A stretch of 64,000 bases of DNA from Flavobacterium psychrophilum (GTDB taxonomy: Bacteria > Bacteroidota > Bacteroidia > Flavobacteriales > Flavobacteriaceae). The stretch is from the NCBI GenBank assembly GCA_001708385.1, contig CP012388.1, forward strand, positions 2,232,001 to 2,296,000, given 5' to 3'. The notes below the pieces were generated by a model. It saw nothing but the letters and a program-made list of their open reading frames with translations, made no database searches and was not told the DNA's origin. Position numbers and translations under genes: made by a program. Within the stretch, counting starts at the first letter, position 1. The number at the start of each line of letters is the position of its first letter. Of the stretch, positions 26,140-34,222 are shown piece by piece.

Positions 26140-26796
26140 TTAATCAATTATCATCTCAGGGATATCACCGTCAATAATAAGATTACCTTCTGTAGCTTTT
26201 TTAATATCTTCTACCGTAACACCCGGAGCACGCTCTAATAATTTAAAGCCTTCCGGTACTACTTCCAGAACAGCAAGTTCGGTGACAATCTTTTTAACGC
26301 AGCCTACACCTGTTAGCGGCAATGAGCAACGTTTTAAAAGTTTAGACTCACCTGCTTTGTTTACATGCATCATGGCAACGATAATGTTCTCGGCAGAAGC
26401 TACAAGATCCATAGCCCCCCCCATACCTTTTACCATTTTCCCAGGAATTTTCCAGTTTGCAATATCTCCATTCTCAGATACTTCCATAGCACCAAGAATA
26501 GTAAGGTCTACTTTTTGAGCCCTTATCATTCCGAAACTCATAGCCGAATCAAAAAACGATGCACCTTTAAGTGTAGTGATCGTCTGTTTCCCAGCATTAA
26601 TGATATCGGCGTCTTCCTCTCCTTCAAACGGAAACGGACCCATACCCAGCACACCGTTCTCACTCTGAAATTCCACCGATATATCTTCTCTTACGTAATT
26701 GGCAACAAGGGTTGGTATACCAATACCAAGGTTAACAAAGTAACCGTCTTTTACTTCTTTTGCTATCCTTTTTGCTATCTCTTCTTTTCCTAACAT
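26140..26796 (-). CDS. scoB: 3-oxoacid CoA-transferase subunit B
   Basis: A 218-residue beta subunit of the SCOT-type CoA-transferase, which moves CoA between succinyl-CoA and acetoacetate (or related acids). The catalytic glutamate is Glu47 in FQSENGVLGMGP. YFVNLGIGIPTLVANY and KMVKGMGGAMDLV are family motifs. Subunit A is the next-but-one gene; the two are normally adjacent, but here a four-helix-bundle gene lies between them. The ATG directly follows the end of a repeat arm. Confidence 0.93.
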   Translation of the reverse strand: MLGKEEIAKRIAKEVKDGYFVNLGIGIPTLVANYVREDISVEFQSENGVLGMGPFPFEGEEDADIINAGKQTITTLKGASFFDSAMSFGMIRAQKVDLTILGAMEVSENGDIANWKIPGKMVKGMGGAMDLVASAENIIVAMMHVNKAGESKLLKRCSLPLTGVGCVKKIVTELAVLEVVPEGFKLLERAPGVTVEDIKKATEGNLIIDGDIPEMIID

Positions 26797-26830
26797 ATTT
26801 GATGATTTGAAAATTTGATGATTTGAAAAT
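26797..26830 (-). repeat. IVP element, distal arm
   Basis: Two direct copies of a 16-base unit reading TTTGATGATTTGAAAA on the plus strand, between the IVP stop codon and the scoB start. On the minus strand it ends TTCAAATCATCAAAT, the same 15 bases as in the atpG-atpA element (52749-52763). Confidence 0.8.
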
Positions 26831-27183
26831 TACTTCGCCTTGCTGGAAGAAATGATTTTCGTAATAATCAAAATTATTGAATTTAAATCTGAAAATAATC
26901 TATCATCAGGATTTGGATAAAACTCTGATGCTTTGCACAATGTCAACCAGTAATGGACTTCATCAGCTTCTTTAGCTGAAATCTTAAACTTGTGAATGAA
27001 GTCTGCCTTACTTTCTGCATTTTGTGCTTCTCTAATATTTGCTCCTATTGAAGTTCCGCTCCTAAAAATTTGCGAGGCCATTTCAAATTTCTTTGTCAAC
27101 TTTATTTCTTCAGAATATGCAATAATATTTAATGCAAAGCCGAAGGTTAAATCAACAATCAAGTTTGGTTTATCGTTCCTCAT
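26830..27183 (-). CDS. four-helix bundle protein (S23 / 23S rRNA intervening-sequence protein family)
   Basis: A 117-residue all-helical protein with the family's core: FEMASQIFRSGTSIGANIREA, then FIHKFKISAKEADEVHYWL and a final hydrophobic helix. The family (TIGR02436) was named from intervening sequences in 23S rRNA; related proteins include the Avd accessory protein of diversity-generating retroelements. No reverse transcriptase is nearby. I start it at the ATG at 27183, which lies at the inner edge of the repeat arm; a TTG at 27189 is in frame. It interrupts the scoA-scoB pair and is bounded by repeats, so it looks inserted. Confidence 0.88.
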   Translation of the reverse strand: MRNDKPNLIVDLTFGFALNIIAYSEEIKLTKKFEMASQIFRSGTSIGANIREAQNAESKADFIHKFKISAKEADEVHYWLTLCKASEFYPNPDDRLFSDLNSIILIITKIISSSKAK

Positions 27184-27218
27184 TTTCAAATTTTCAAATC
27201 AGCTAATCTTCAAATTAT
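27181..27218 (-). repeat. IVP element, proximal arm
   Basis: A 38-base arm that supplies the scoA stop codon at one end and the IVP ATG at the other. On the minus strand it begins ATAATTTGAAGATTAGCTGA and ends TTTGAAAATG. It differs at only three positions from 52691-52728 in the ATP synthase operon. Confidence 0.85.
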
Positions 27219-27913
27219 CGCTTGCGAACTGTTCGTTGTTCAATTCTCTTTTCATACTTCTCGCCTTGGAAAATTCGCTGAACAAAAATTCCCGGAATAT
27301 GAATCTGGTTAGGGTCAAGCGTTCCTGCAGGAACAAGCTCTTCAACCTCAGCAATTGTTGTTTTTGCAGCACCCGCCATAGCCGCATTAAAGTTTCTTGC
27401 CGTTCCTTTAAAAATAAGGTTACCGGCTTCGTCACCTTTCCATGCTTTAACGATTGCGAAATCGGCCTTGTAAGCTTCTTCCATAATGTGCATCTTACCA
27501 TTAAATTCACGTGCTTCTTTACCTTCTGCAACTTCGGTTCCGTAACCCGCCGGAGTATAGAACGCAGGAATACCAGCTTGGGCAGCACGGCATTTTTCAG
27601 CCAGCGTGCCTTGCGGTGTAAGTTCAACCTCAAGTTCTCCGCTAAGCATCTGCCTTTCAAATTCGGCATTCTCGCCAACATAAGAAGAGATCATTTTTTT
27701 AATCTGTTTCTTGTGAAGCAACAGTCCAAGTCCAAAATCATCCACACCCGCGTTATTAGAAATACAGGTAAGATCTGTAGTACCTTTTTTAACCAGTTCG
27801 GCAATACTGTTCTCAGGAATACCGCAAAGGCCAAAGCCTCCCAGCATTATAGTCACGCCGTCTTTTATATCGTTAAGCGCTTCGCCAACATTTTGCACTT
27901 TTTTATTAATCAT
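27215..27913 (-). CDS. scoA: 3-oxoacid CoA-transferase subunit A
   Basis: A 232-residue alpha subunit of the SCOT-type CoA-transferase. It carries the CoA-binding [13 protein letters not shown] near residues 22-34, [16 protein letters not shown], and [25 protein letters not shown], all typical of the family. With ScoB it forms the active heterotetramer for ketone-body or branched-acid metabolism. Its stop codon TAA lies within the repeat arm of the IVP element. Confidence 0.93.
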   Translation of the reverse strand: MINKKVQNVGEALNDIKDGVTIMLGGFGLCGIPENSIAELVKKGTTDLTCISNNAGVDDFGLGLLLHKKQIKKMISSYVGENAEFERQMLSGELEVELTPQGTLAEKCRAAQAGIPAFYTPAGYGTEVAEGKEAREFNGKMHIMEEAYKADFAIVKAWKGDEAGNLIFKGTARNFNAAMAGAAKTTIAEVEELVPAGTLDPNQIHIPGIFVQRIFQGEKYEKRIEQRTVRKR

Positions 27914-27946
27914 ACAATAGATTTTAGTTTTCGCGCATAAATATAT

Positions 27947-27974
27947 AAAAAAACGCCTTCATAAGAAGGCGTTC
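27947..27974 (-). terminator. terminator of the PBP1A gene
   Basis: AACGCCTTC and GAAGGCGTT form a perfect stem with a four-base loop, followed on the minus strand by seven T, just after the PBP1A stop. Confidence 0.85.
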
Positions 27975-27978
27975 TGTA

Positions 27979-30300
27979 TTAAAATTCAAATTCGTCTGTA
28001 CTGAGGCTATCTACCTTAGTTGTATCTTTTACCGGAGCCCGTCCGCAATCTACTTTGATGGAAAGATTGGCCGGCCTCTCAAATGGTTTCTCCGAGATTT
28101 TGTAGGTCATGCTATCATCGGCATAACACTTTTTCATGAATAAGCCCCATATTGGCAATGCCATAGTAGCACCTTGTCCATACACCAAACTCTTAAAGTG
28201 TGCCGAGCGGTCTTCGTTACCAACCCACACCCCTGTAGCAAGGTTAGGCACCATACCCATAAACCAACCGTCTGACTGGTTCTGCGTAGTTCCTGTTTTA
28301 CCTGCAACCGGATTAATGATCTTATACGGATAACCGGTCATACGGTTATAACCCGTACCTCCTGCACCACCCCATTTAAGCCTTGCACCACTACCTGTTT
28401 CGGTAACACCTTCAAGTAGTTTTATAACTGCATAAGCAATATCCTTGCTCATAACATCTTTGGTTACTGTTTCTGTTTGATCCAGTATAACTCCGCTTTT
28501 ATCTTCAATTTTGGTAATAACCATCGGTTTGATGTATACACCCTGATTAGCAAACGTACTGTACGCAGCTACCATATCGCTAACTGTAATTTCTACCGCA
28601 CCAAGTGCAATTGCAGGCTGTTCAGGAATTTTGCTGGTTACTCCTAATTTATGCGTCATATCCACAACAGCTTTAGGCCCAACCCTGTCTATAAGTTTAG
28701 CCGATACTGTATTAATAGAATAAGCAAGTGCTTTTTTAAGCGTTACCATTCCCTGGAACTGACCGTTAGAGTTTTGCGGGTGCCAGTCGGCATCAATACC
28801 ATATTTCCCTTTAGGCATGCTGAAAGGCTCATCTACAATAGAATCACAAGGTGAAACGTGTAACTGTTCGATAGCTGTTGCATATACAAATGGCTTAAAC
28901 GTAGACCCTACCTGCCTTGCTCCCTGCTGAACGTGGTCGTACTGGAAGTGTTTGTAATTGATACCCCCAACCCACGCCTTAACGTGTCCGTCCTGTGGAT
29001 TCATAGACATTAAACCTGTCTGAAGGAAGTGTTTGTAATAACGTATAGAATCTATAGGTGTCATTACCGTATCTTTCTCACCTTTCCAGGTAAATACAGT
29101 CATATCAGTCTTAACCTTAAACGAAGCTTTAATATCATCTTCATCTTTACCCTGATCGCTCATTATTCTCCAACGCTCAGAATTTTTCATGGCCCTTTCA
29201 ATTATCTTGTCGGTTTCCGCTTTAGATATATTGATGAAAGGAGCATTCGTGTTTTTCTTCTGCTGAATAAAGAATTCTTCCTGAAGGTTCGCTAAATGTT
29301 CGTCTACAGCCTCTTCAGCATATTTCTGCATTTTAGAGTCAATAGTAGTATATATTTTAAGTCCGTCACGGTAAATGTCATACTCTCCACCGTCAGGCTT
29401 TGGATGATCTTTCACCCATTTTTTCATGTAGTCTCTAAGGTATTCCCTAAAATAAGTAGCAACACCTTCGTTATGGCTTTCCGGATTGTAATCTGTTTTT
29501 ACAGGAACTTTAGCTAGTTTCTCTTTAACATTTTCATCAAGCTTACCATATTTAACCATCTGGCTCATTACCGTATTTCTCCTGTTGAAAACCATTTCTT
29601 TTCTGCTTTCCCTCATTGGGTTATACAGCGAAGGATTTTTAAGCATGCCTACAATTACCGCAGCCTCTTCAATCTTAAGGTCTTTCGGTTCTTTACCAAA
29701 ATATACTTTTGATGCCGAACGTATACCTACCGCATTGTTTACAAAATCCACCGTATTAAGGTACATGGCAATAATCTCTTCTTTAGTATACTGCCTTTCC
29801 AGCTTTGTAGCTATTATCCACTCTTTAGCTTTTTGTATAATCCTCATTACAATATTCTTCGAGCCTTCTCCGTGAAAAAGGTTCTTAGCCAGCTGCTGTG
29901 TAATGGTACTCGCACCACCACTGCCTCCAAGGGTTACAATTGCCCTTAAAGTACCTCGGGTATCTATACCTGAGTGATCGAAAAAACGCTCATCTTCGGT
30001 AGAAATCAATGCATCTACCAGTGGTTTTGGCAGGTCGGCATATTTTACCGGAGTACGGTTTTCAAGGTAAAATTTACCTATAGTTTCACCATCTGAAGAT
30101 ATAATTTCGGTTGCTACGTTAGAATCCGGATTTTCAAGTTGCTCGAAGTCCGGCATTTTGCCGAATACACCCCATGAAGCCAAAAGGAAAAACAGGAATA
30201 CCGACAGTAAGCCGATACCAAATATCTTCCAAAACTTTTTCACATAATATGCAGAATCGTGCTGTACAGCTTTCTTGCTATTATTCTTTTTTATTGCCAT
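27979..30300 (-). CDS. class A penicillin-binding protein (PBP1A, bifunctional)
   Basis: A 773-residue peptidoglycan synthase. One N-terminal membrane anchor (about 28-47) precedes a GT51 glycosyltransferase domain with STEDERFFDHSGID (catalytic Glu) and GGASTITQQLAKN. The transpeptidase domain has the active serine in GSTFKPF (SxxK), the YSINT (SxN) and the KTGTT box. It acts in the periplasm to polymerise and cross-link the wall. It begins 9 bases after gldH and is the last gene of the RicT-gldH-PBP1A unit. Confidence 0.95.
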   Translation of the reverse strand: MAIKKNNSKKAVQHDSAYYVKKFWKIFGIGLLSVFLFFLLASWGVFGKMPDFEQLENPDSNVATEIISSDGETIGKFYLENRTPVKYADLPKPLVDALISTEDERFFDHSGIDTRGTLRAIVTLGGSGGASTITQQLAKNLFHGEGSKNIVMRIIQKAKEWIIATKLERQYTKEEIIAMYLNTVDFVNNAVGIRSASKVYFGKEPKDLKIEEAAVIVGMLKNPSLYNPMRESRKEMVFNRRNTVMSQMVKYGKLDENVKEKLAKVPVKTDYNPESHNEGVATYFREYLRDYMKKWVKDHPKPDGGEYDIYRDGLKIYTTIDSKMQKYAEEAVDEHLANLQEEFFIQQKKNTNAPFINISKAETDKIIERAMKNSERWRIMSDQGKDEDDIKASFKVKTDMTVFTWKGEKDTVMTPIDSIRYYKHFLQTGLMSMNPQDGHVKAWVGGINYKHFQYDHVQQGARQVGSTFKPFVYATAIEQLHVSPCDSIVDEPFSMPKGKYGIDADWHPQNSNGQFQGMVTLKKALAYSINTVSAKLIDRVGPKAVVDMTHKLGVTSKIPEQPAIALGAVEITVSDMVAAYSTFANQGVYIKPMVITKIEDKSGVILDQTETVTKDVMSKDIAYAVIKLLEGVTETGSGARLKWGGAGGTGYNRMTGYPYKIINPVAGKTGTTQNQSDGWFMGMVPNLATGVWVGNEDRSAHFKSLVYGQGATMALPIWGLFMKKCYADDSMTYKISEKPFERPANLSIKVDCGRAPVKDTTKVDSLSTDEFEF

Positions 30301-30309
30301 TGCTAAATA

Positions 30310-30807
30310 TTATTCTGTTGACTCTATCCTGAAACCTACATCTGTTACACCATCAAGCTCTTCCACTCCCGGCACTTCGCCCGACTTTCTTACAGCCTGC
30401 TGAATGCTTACGGTGTACTTGCCTACCTTAGGGAATTTTACATTCTCCTTGTACCAAAGCTTGCTTTCCTTAATATCGGTAAACCCGTCACCTAAAAGGC
30501 TACCATCGGGATTAGCCATTTGGTATTCAAGCGTATCTACCTTGGTAAGCTGAGTGCCCGGTTGCTGCAACTGAACGATAAGAAACATATTGTTATACGG
30601 ATAACTATTGTTGTTTCTAACGTTAATAAACAAATTATATTTTGACACAGTATCCTTCTGGTCAAAGCTAAAAGAGACAATACTGTCTTTTTTCCAGCTG
30701 CCATTTATAGCTTTATATTCGTCAAACACCCTTTTTTTGTCGCAGGAAACCAGCAGCAAAACAAGGCTCAGTGCTGCAATGCTATTCCGCACTGCCGCCG
30801 CCGGCAT
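30310..30807 (-). CDS. gldH: gliding motility lipoprotein GldH
   Basis: A lipoprotein of about 160 residues. The signal ends LSLVLLLVSC with the lipidated Cys, followed by DKKRVFDEYKAINGSWKKD, the start of the GldH family; the C-terminal half contains TLEYQMANPDGSLLG and KVGKYTVSIQQAVR. GldH is needed for gliding of Flavobacterium johnsoniae. I use the ATG at 30807; a GTG at 30792 gives a shorter, equally good signal peptide. Either start overlaps the RicT gene. Confidence 0.9.
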   Translation of the reverse strand: MPAAAVRNSIAALSLVLLLVSCDKKRVFDEYKAINGSWKKDSIVSFSFDQKDTVSKYNLFINVRNNNSYPYNNMFLIVQLQQPGTQLTKVDTLEYQMANPDGSLLGDGFTDIKESKLWYKENVKFPKVGKYTVSIQQAVRKSGEVPGVEELDGVTDVGFRIESTE

Positions 30808-32338
30808 TATTTCCGCCATCCCCTTTGTCGTTAGGATTCTTTTTATTGCCATTCCTATTGTTATGGTTTCGGTTCTTATTATGTTGTCTTTCGTTAGGCT
30901 TGCTTTCTCCGGCAGGCTTCTCGTTAGTATTATTACGCTCGTTATTGTTTGTTCTCGGGTTCGGTTTTCTCTCGCCTACCTGCCTGTTTTCATTAGGCTT
31001 TCTTTCCCCCTGAGGTTTATTCTCATTCGGTTTCCTTTCGCCCTGAGGCCTGTTGTTACCTCTTTCGTTAGGTTTTCTTTCCGGCCTTTCACTGTTATTT
31101 GTCCTGTCGGGCCTGTTCTCACGTACAGGTCGTTCAATAGCAGGTTTTCTGTCGGTAGCAGGTGTACGGTCTCCCGCAGGCCTGTCGCCTTTTTTCTCGA
31201 TAACGTGTTTTTTGTTATCCTTGTTAGGTCTTTTCTTTTTCTTAGGCACATCAAAACGGGTAAGGCTGTCCTGGCCCATAGCATTCTGGAATGTTTTTTC
31301 AACTTCCGGAGCTGCCTCTTCCACAGCATAATCCTCTAACGAGGCAACACGCTGTTTTAGTTTGTTAAGCTCAACCATTTCCTTAACCTGTTCTGCTTTA
31401 ATAACATGCCAGTGTGCCATGTTATTAGTGTAAGCAAACCACATAAGCCCTTTAAAGATGTCAACCTTCTGGCAGAAAGCATCCCCTTTTTCGGTGTATA
31501 TTTTAGTATCCATATCCGGCAGGCCTTTAAGCGCATCCAGATAGGTATCCAATTCGTAGTTAAGACAGCATTTAAGCTTACCGCACTGGCCTGCCAGTTT
31601 TTGCGGGTTAAGCGACAATTGCTGGTAACGTGCCGCAGAAGTATTTACACTTCTAAAGTCGGTTAGCCATGTAGAGCAGCAAAGCTCACGCCCGCATGAC
31701 CCAATACCACCAAGACGGGAAGCTTCCTGACGGAAACCAACCTGTTTCATCTCGATACGGGTACTAAATTCGCGTGCAAAATCCTTAATTAGCTGACGGA
31801 AATCGACCCTGTCATTAGCAGTGTAATAGAACGTAGCTTTAGATCCGTCACCCTGAAATTCGATATCCGATATCTTCATTTCCAGTGCCAGTCGTATCGC
31901 TATTTCCCTTGCTACTACCTTCATCGGTTCTTCCTTAGCACGTGCTTCACTCCAGATGTCTATATCTTTCTGGGATGCTTTCCTGTAAATCTTGGCAACC
32001 TCAGCATTATTCTTTGTATTCTTTTTCTTCATTTGTACCTTAACCAGTTCCCCGGTTAGGGTAACAATACCGATATCATGGCCCGGTGAAGCCTCAGTAG
32101 CAACAATGTCGCCTATGCTTAGCGTAAGTTTCTCGCTATTACGGTAAAATTCTTTTCTTCCGTTTTTAAAGCGCACCTCAACACAGTCAAAAGGCGCTTC
32201 GCCTCCAGGGAGGCTCATATTTGATAACCAGTCGAAAACAGTTAGTTTATTACAACTGTCCGTCCCGCAGGTCCCGTTATTTTTACATCCCTTGGGTTGT
32301 CCGTCTTTGGAGCCCGTAGAACAGCTTGTACATGCCAT
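30782..32338 (-). CDS. ricT: PSP1/RicT-family protein with long basic C-terminal tail
   Basis: A 518-residue protein. Residues 1-330 are the PSP1/RicT fold: an N-terminal cysteine group (CTSCSTG...CKNNGTCGTDSC), then GGIGSCGRELCCSTWL and GKLKCCLNYE, whose cysteines are the family's iron-sulfur or metal ligands. The tail from about 345 to 518 is low-complexity, rich in Arg, Asn, Lys, Pro and Glu, with repeated GERKPNE units, and is probably disordered and RNA-binding. RicT acts with RicA/RicF in RNA maturation in Bacillus; the Bacteroidota role is not proven. First gene of the gldH-PBP1A unit. Confidence 0.88.
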   Translation of the reverse strand: MACTSCSTGSKDGQPKGCKNNGTCGTDSCNKLTVFDWLSNMSLPGGEAPFDCVEVRFKNGRKEFYRNSEKLTLSIGDIVATEASPGHDIGIVTLTGELVKVQMKKKNTKNNAEVAKIYRKASQKDIDIWSEARAKEEPMKVVAREIAIRLALEMKISDIEFQGDGSKATFYYTANDRVDFRQLIKDFAREFSTRIEMKQVGFRQEASRLGGIGSCGRELCCSTWLTDFRSVNTSAARYQQLSLNPQKLAGQCGKLKCCLNYELDTYLDALKGLPDMDTKIYTEKGDAFCQKVDIFKGLMWFAYTNNMAHWHVIKAEQVKEMVELNKLKQRVASLEDYAVEEAAPEVEKTFQNAMGQDSLTRFDVPKKKKRPNKDNKKHVIEKKGDRPAGDRTPATDRKPAIERPVRENRPDRTNNSERPERKPNERGNNRPQGERKPNENKPQGERKPNENRQVGERKPNPRTNNNERNNTNEKPAGESKPNERQHNKNRNHNNRNGNKKNPNDKGDGGNNAGGGSAE

Positions 32339-32648
32339 AGTTCGTGTTTATATATAGATCGCGGCCTAACCGCTACTTGTTCGTAAAAATGTTTTGCGGG
32401 TAAAGATAGTATTTTTTTGGCGGAAACATGTTAAACCGCAGGATTGCGATATTGCAATGGAGAATAGGACTGATTTACAACTCCTCACCCCCCCGACCCC
32501 TTACAAAACGGGAGGGGGAGCAATTGCTGACTCACCTCGAGTCTTCCCCTTCTTTGGAGGAGTGGCTGAAAGCCGGGCTGGTTCTATCGGGAACAAAAAA
32601 CCATTTCTAAAGGATTTTTAAGAATGAAGGGCAGGGGGTGAAAACAAA

Positions 32649-32669
32649 AGACGTAGCAATGCTACGTCT
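32649..32669. repeat. GACGTAGC palindrome
   Basis: AGACGTAGC and GCTACGTCT form a perfect 9-bp stem with an AAT loop. No T-run follows, so it is not an obvious terminator. Confidence 0.65.
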
Positions 32670-32686
32670 CTACAGAAGATTGGAAA

Positions 32687-32713
32687 CAAAAAAACCTGCA
32701 TTTTCATGCAGGC
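32687..32713 (-). terminator. terminator of trhO
   Basis: CCTGCAT and ATGCAGG pair around a TTTC loop; on the minus strand the stem is followed by a run of T. It lies 24 bases after the trhO stop. Confidence 0.8.
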
Positions 32714-32736
32714 TTTTAAAAATATATTTTCAGGTG

Positions 32737-34095
32737 TTAGCCTATAACTTTAAATAATTTATCGGAAAGACGTATCCTGAACGGAACGCTAAACGTAACC
32801 TTATCGCCTTTTACCGCTACAGTACCTTCCTGGCCGTTAACACGCATGGCTTCTAGTACAAGCTGCTGTTCGCCGGTACTCGGGCCCGATATAAGGATAG
32901 TGTCGCCAATAGTTAATTCCTGGTTTTCGACGATAAACTGACCCACGCCTGCTTTAGGGAAGTAGTGCTCACCTTTACCGATAAGCGTCTTTTTAATTCT
33001 TGGCCTTGCGGCAGATTTAGTCTTCGGAGCCGATGCCAATGCAATGTCTGATACTTCTTCACCTGATTTTTTGAATTTCAAACGGTCTGACTTTCCTTTT
33101 TTAAAGATCATGTTACCGTTCATAATACCACGGCGCAGTGCTTTTTGCTCTTCTTCCGGCATGCGGAAAATATCCTGGCAGGCTTCAGAACAACAGTTAT
33201 CAGAAGCAGTTTTACACTCATCACACTGAATGAAAAGTAAGTGACACGCCTCGTTAGCACAGTTGGTGTGGTTGTCGCACGGTTTACCACACTGGTGGCA
33301 TTGTGAAACAATATCGTCTGTAATACGCTCACCCAGCCTGTGGTCGAACACAAAGTTCTTACCGATGAATTTACTCTCTAAACCTTCCGCTTTTACCTGG
33401 CGTGTATATTCTATAATACCGCCTTCAAGCTGGTACACATTTTTAAAGCCTTTGTGCTTAAAGAATGCCGAAGCTTTTTCGCAACGGATTCCACCTGTAC
33501 AATACATCAACAGGTTTTTGTCGTCTTTATGGTCGGCAAGCTGATCTTCGATAATTGGTAGTGATTCCCTGAATGTATCCACATCGGGTGTGATAGCATT
33601 GCGGAAATGCCCTATCTCGCTTTCGTAGTGGTTACGCATATCTACCACAATAGTGTTCGGGTCTTCAAGCATTTTGTTGAAGTCGTTAGCACCGAGGTGT
33701 GTACCGCCGTTCATAACGTCGAAGGTATCGTCGTTAAGTCCGTCAGCCACGATTTTTTCGCGCACTTTAATCGTCAGTTTCAGGAACGAAAGGTCGTCAT
33801 GTTCCACAGCAACGTTAAGGCGGATATCTTTAAGGAAAGGAATTGTATCTAAATGATCTTTGAATTCGTAGAAATGATCTGCCGGAAGCGAAAGCTGGGC
33901 ATTAATACCCTCTTTGGCAACATATATCCTTCCTAAAACCTCCAGTGGGTTCCAGGCAAGGAAAAGCGAATCGCGAAATTGTTTTGGATCAGAAATGTGA
34001 GCGTAGGCGTAGAAAGACAGCGTAAGGCGCTGTTTGCCGCTTTCCTCAATAAGGGCGGTTCTCTCTTCTGCGCTTAAAGTGTTGAACAGTTGCAT
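32737..34095 (-). CDS. trhO: tRNA U34 hydroxylase TrhO with extra C-terminal barrel
   Basis: A 452-residue TrhO/YceA protein, about 100 longer than the E. coli form. It has the N-terminal acylphosphatase-like domain (about 1-110), a rhodanese domain with catalytic Cys199 in MYCTGGIRC, and a Cys-rich Rhodanese_C part (CHQCGKPC...CANEACH...CDEC...CC). TrhO makes 5-hydroxyuridine at tRNA position 34 using O2. Residues about 365-452 form an added beta-rich domain (IGDTILISGP, VLEAMRVNG, KGDKVTF) that resembles the C-terminal domain of U32 enzymes such as TrhP; this is my inference. ATG at 34095 (MQLFNTL) is preferred to a TTG at 34104. Confidence 0.9.
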   Translation of the reverse strand: MQLFNTLSAEERTALIEESGKQRLTLSFYAYAHISDPKQFRDSLFLAWNPLEVLGRIYVAKEGINAQLSLPADHFYEFKDHLDTIPFLKDIRLNVAVEHDDLSFLKLTIKVREKIVADGLNDDTFDVMNGGTHLGANDFNKMLEDPNTIVVDMRNHYESEIGHFRNAITPDVDTFRESLPIIEDQLADHKDDKNLLMYCTGGIRCEKASAFFKHKGFKNVYQLEGGIIEYTRQVKAEGLESKFIGKNFVFDHRLGERITDDIVSQCHQCGKPCDNHTNCANEACHLLFIQCDECKTASDNCCSEACQDIFRMPEEEQKALRRGIMNGNMIFKKGKSDRLKFKKSGEEVSDIALASAPKTKSAARPRIKKTLIGKGEHYFPKAGVGQFIVENQELTIGDTILISGPSTGEQQLVLEAMRVNGQEGTVAVKGDKVTFSVPFRIRLSDKLFKVIG

Positions 34096-34127
34096 GCTAT
34101 ACAATTTTAAGTGAGATATTCAGTATG

Positions 34128-34152
34128 TACCGGTTCACAATGGCGGAACCGG
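34128..34152 (-). promoter_or_regulatory. hairpin in the trhO 5' leader
   Basis: CCGGTTC and GAACCGG form a 7-bp stem in the region between the trhO promoter and start codon. It could be a leader structure affecting translation or mRNA stability; no known riboswitch is recognised. Confidence 0.45.
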
Positions 34153-34155
34153 CTG

Positions 34156-34185
34156 CAAAGGTAGGAAATTTTGGGATTTGGGCAA
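34156..34185 (-). promoter_or_regulatory. trhO promoter
   Basis: On the minus strand TTG (34185-34183), a 19-base spacer and TACCTTTG (34163-34156) match the Bacteroidota consensus exactly. The start codon is 60 bases downstream. Confidence 0.75.
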
Positions 34186-34222
34186 GAACTGCTCATCTAA
34201 TCCTTGAATTTTATATTGTTTT

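Larger units (their letters stand above)
32339..32736. other. 398-base intergenic region with decayed repeat
   Basis: No gene is supported here. The part next to RicT is AT-rich and holds its presumed promoter. About 32482-32635 resembles a decayed copy of the CCCCTC inverted repeat at 24150 (CACCCCCCCGACCCC, ACGGGAGGGGGAGC, TCTTCCCCTTC, TTGGAGGAG). Short open frames of 60-75 codons across it are not conserved-looking. Confidence 0.55.

Noticed and set aside
26830..27183. Diversity-generating retroelement suggested by the Avd-like four-helix bundle
   Set aside because: There is no reverse transcriptase, template repeat or variable repeat in the neighbourhood.
26996..27940. A 314-codon open frame on the plus strand across the IVP gene and scoA
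   Set aside because: It is antisense to two well-supported genes and its translation is rich in Phe, Cys and Asn without any recognisable domain.
30608..31339. A 243-codon plus-strand frame and other frames opposite gldH and ricT
   Set aside because: They arise from the Arg/Asn/Pro low-complexity codons of the ricT tail read backwards and show no independent start or domain.
32394..32621. Short plus-strand frames in the 398-base spacer upstream of ricT
   Set aside because: They run through a decayed repeat, lack a promoter-like element and look non-coding.
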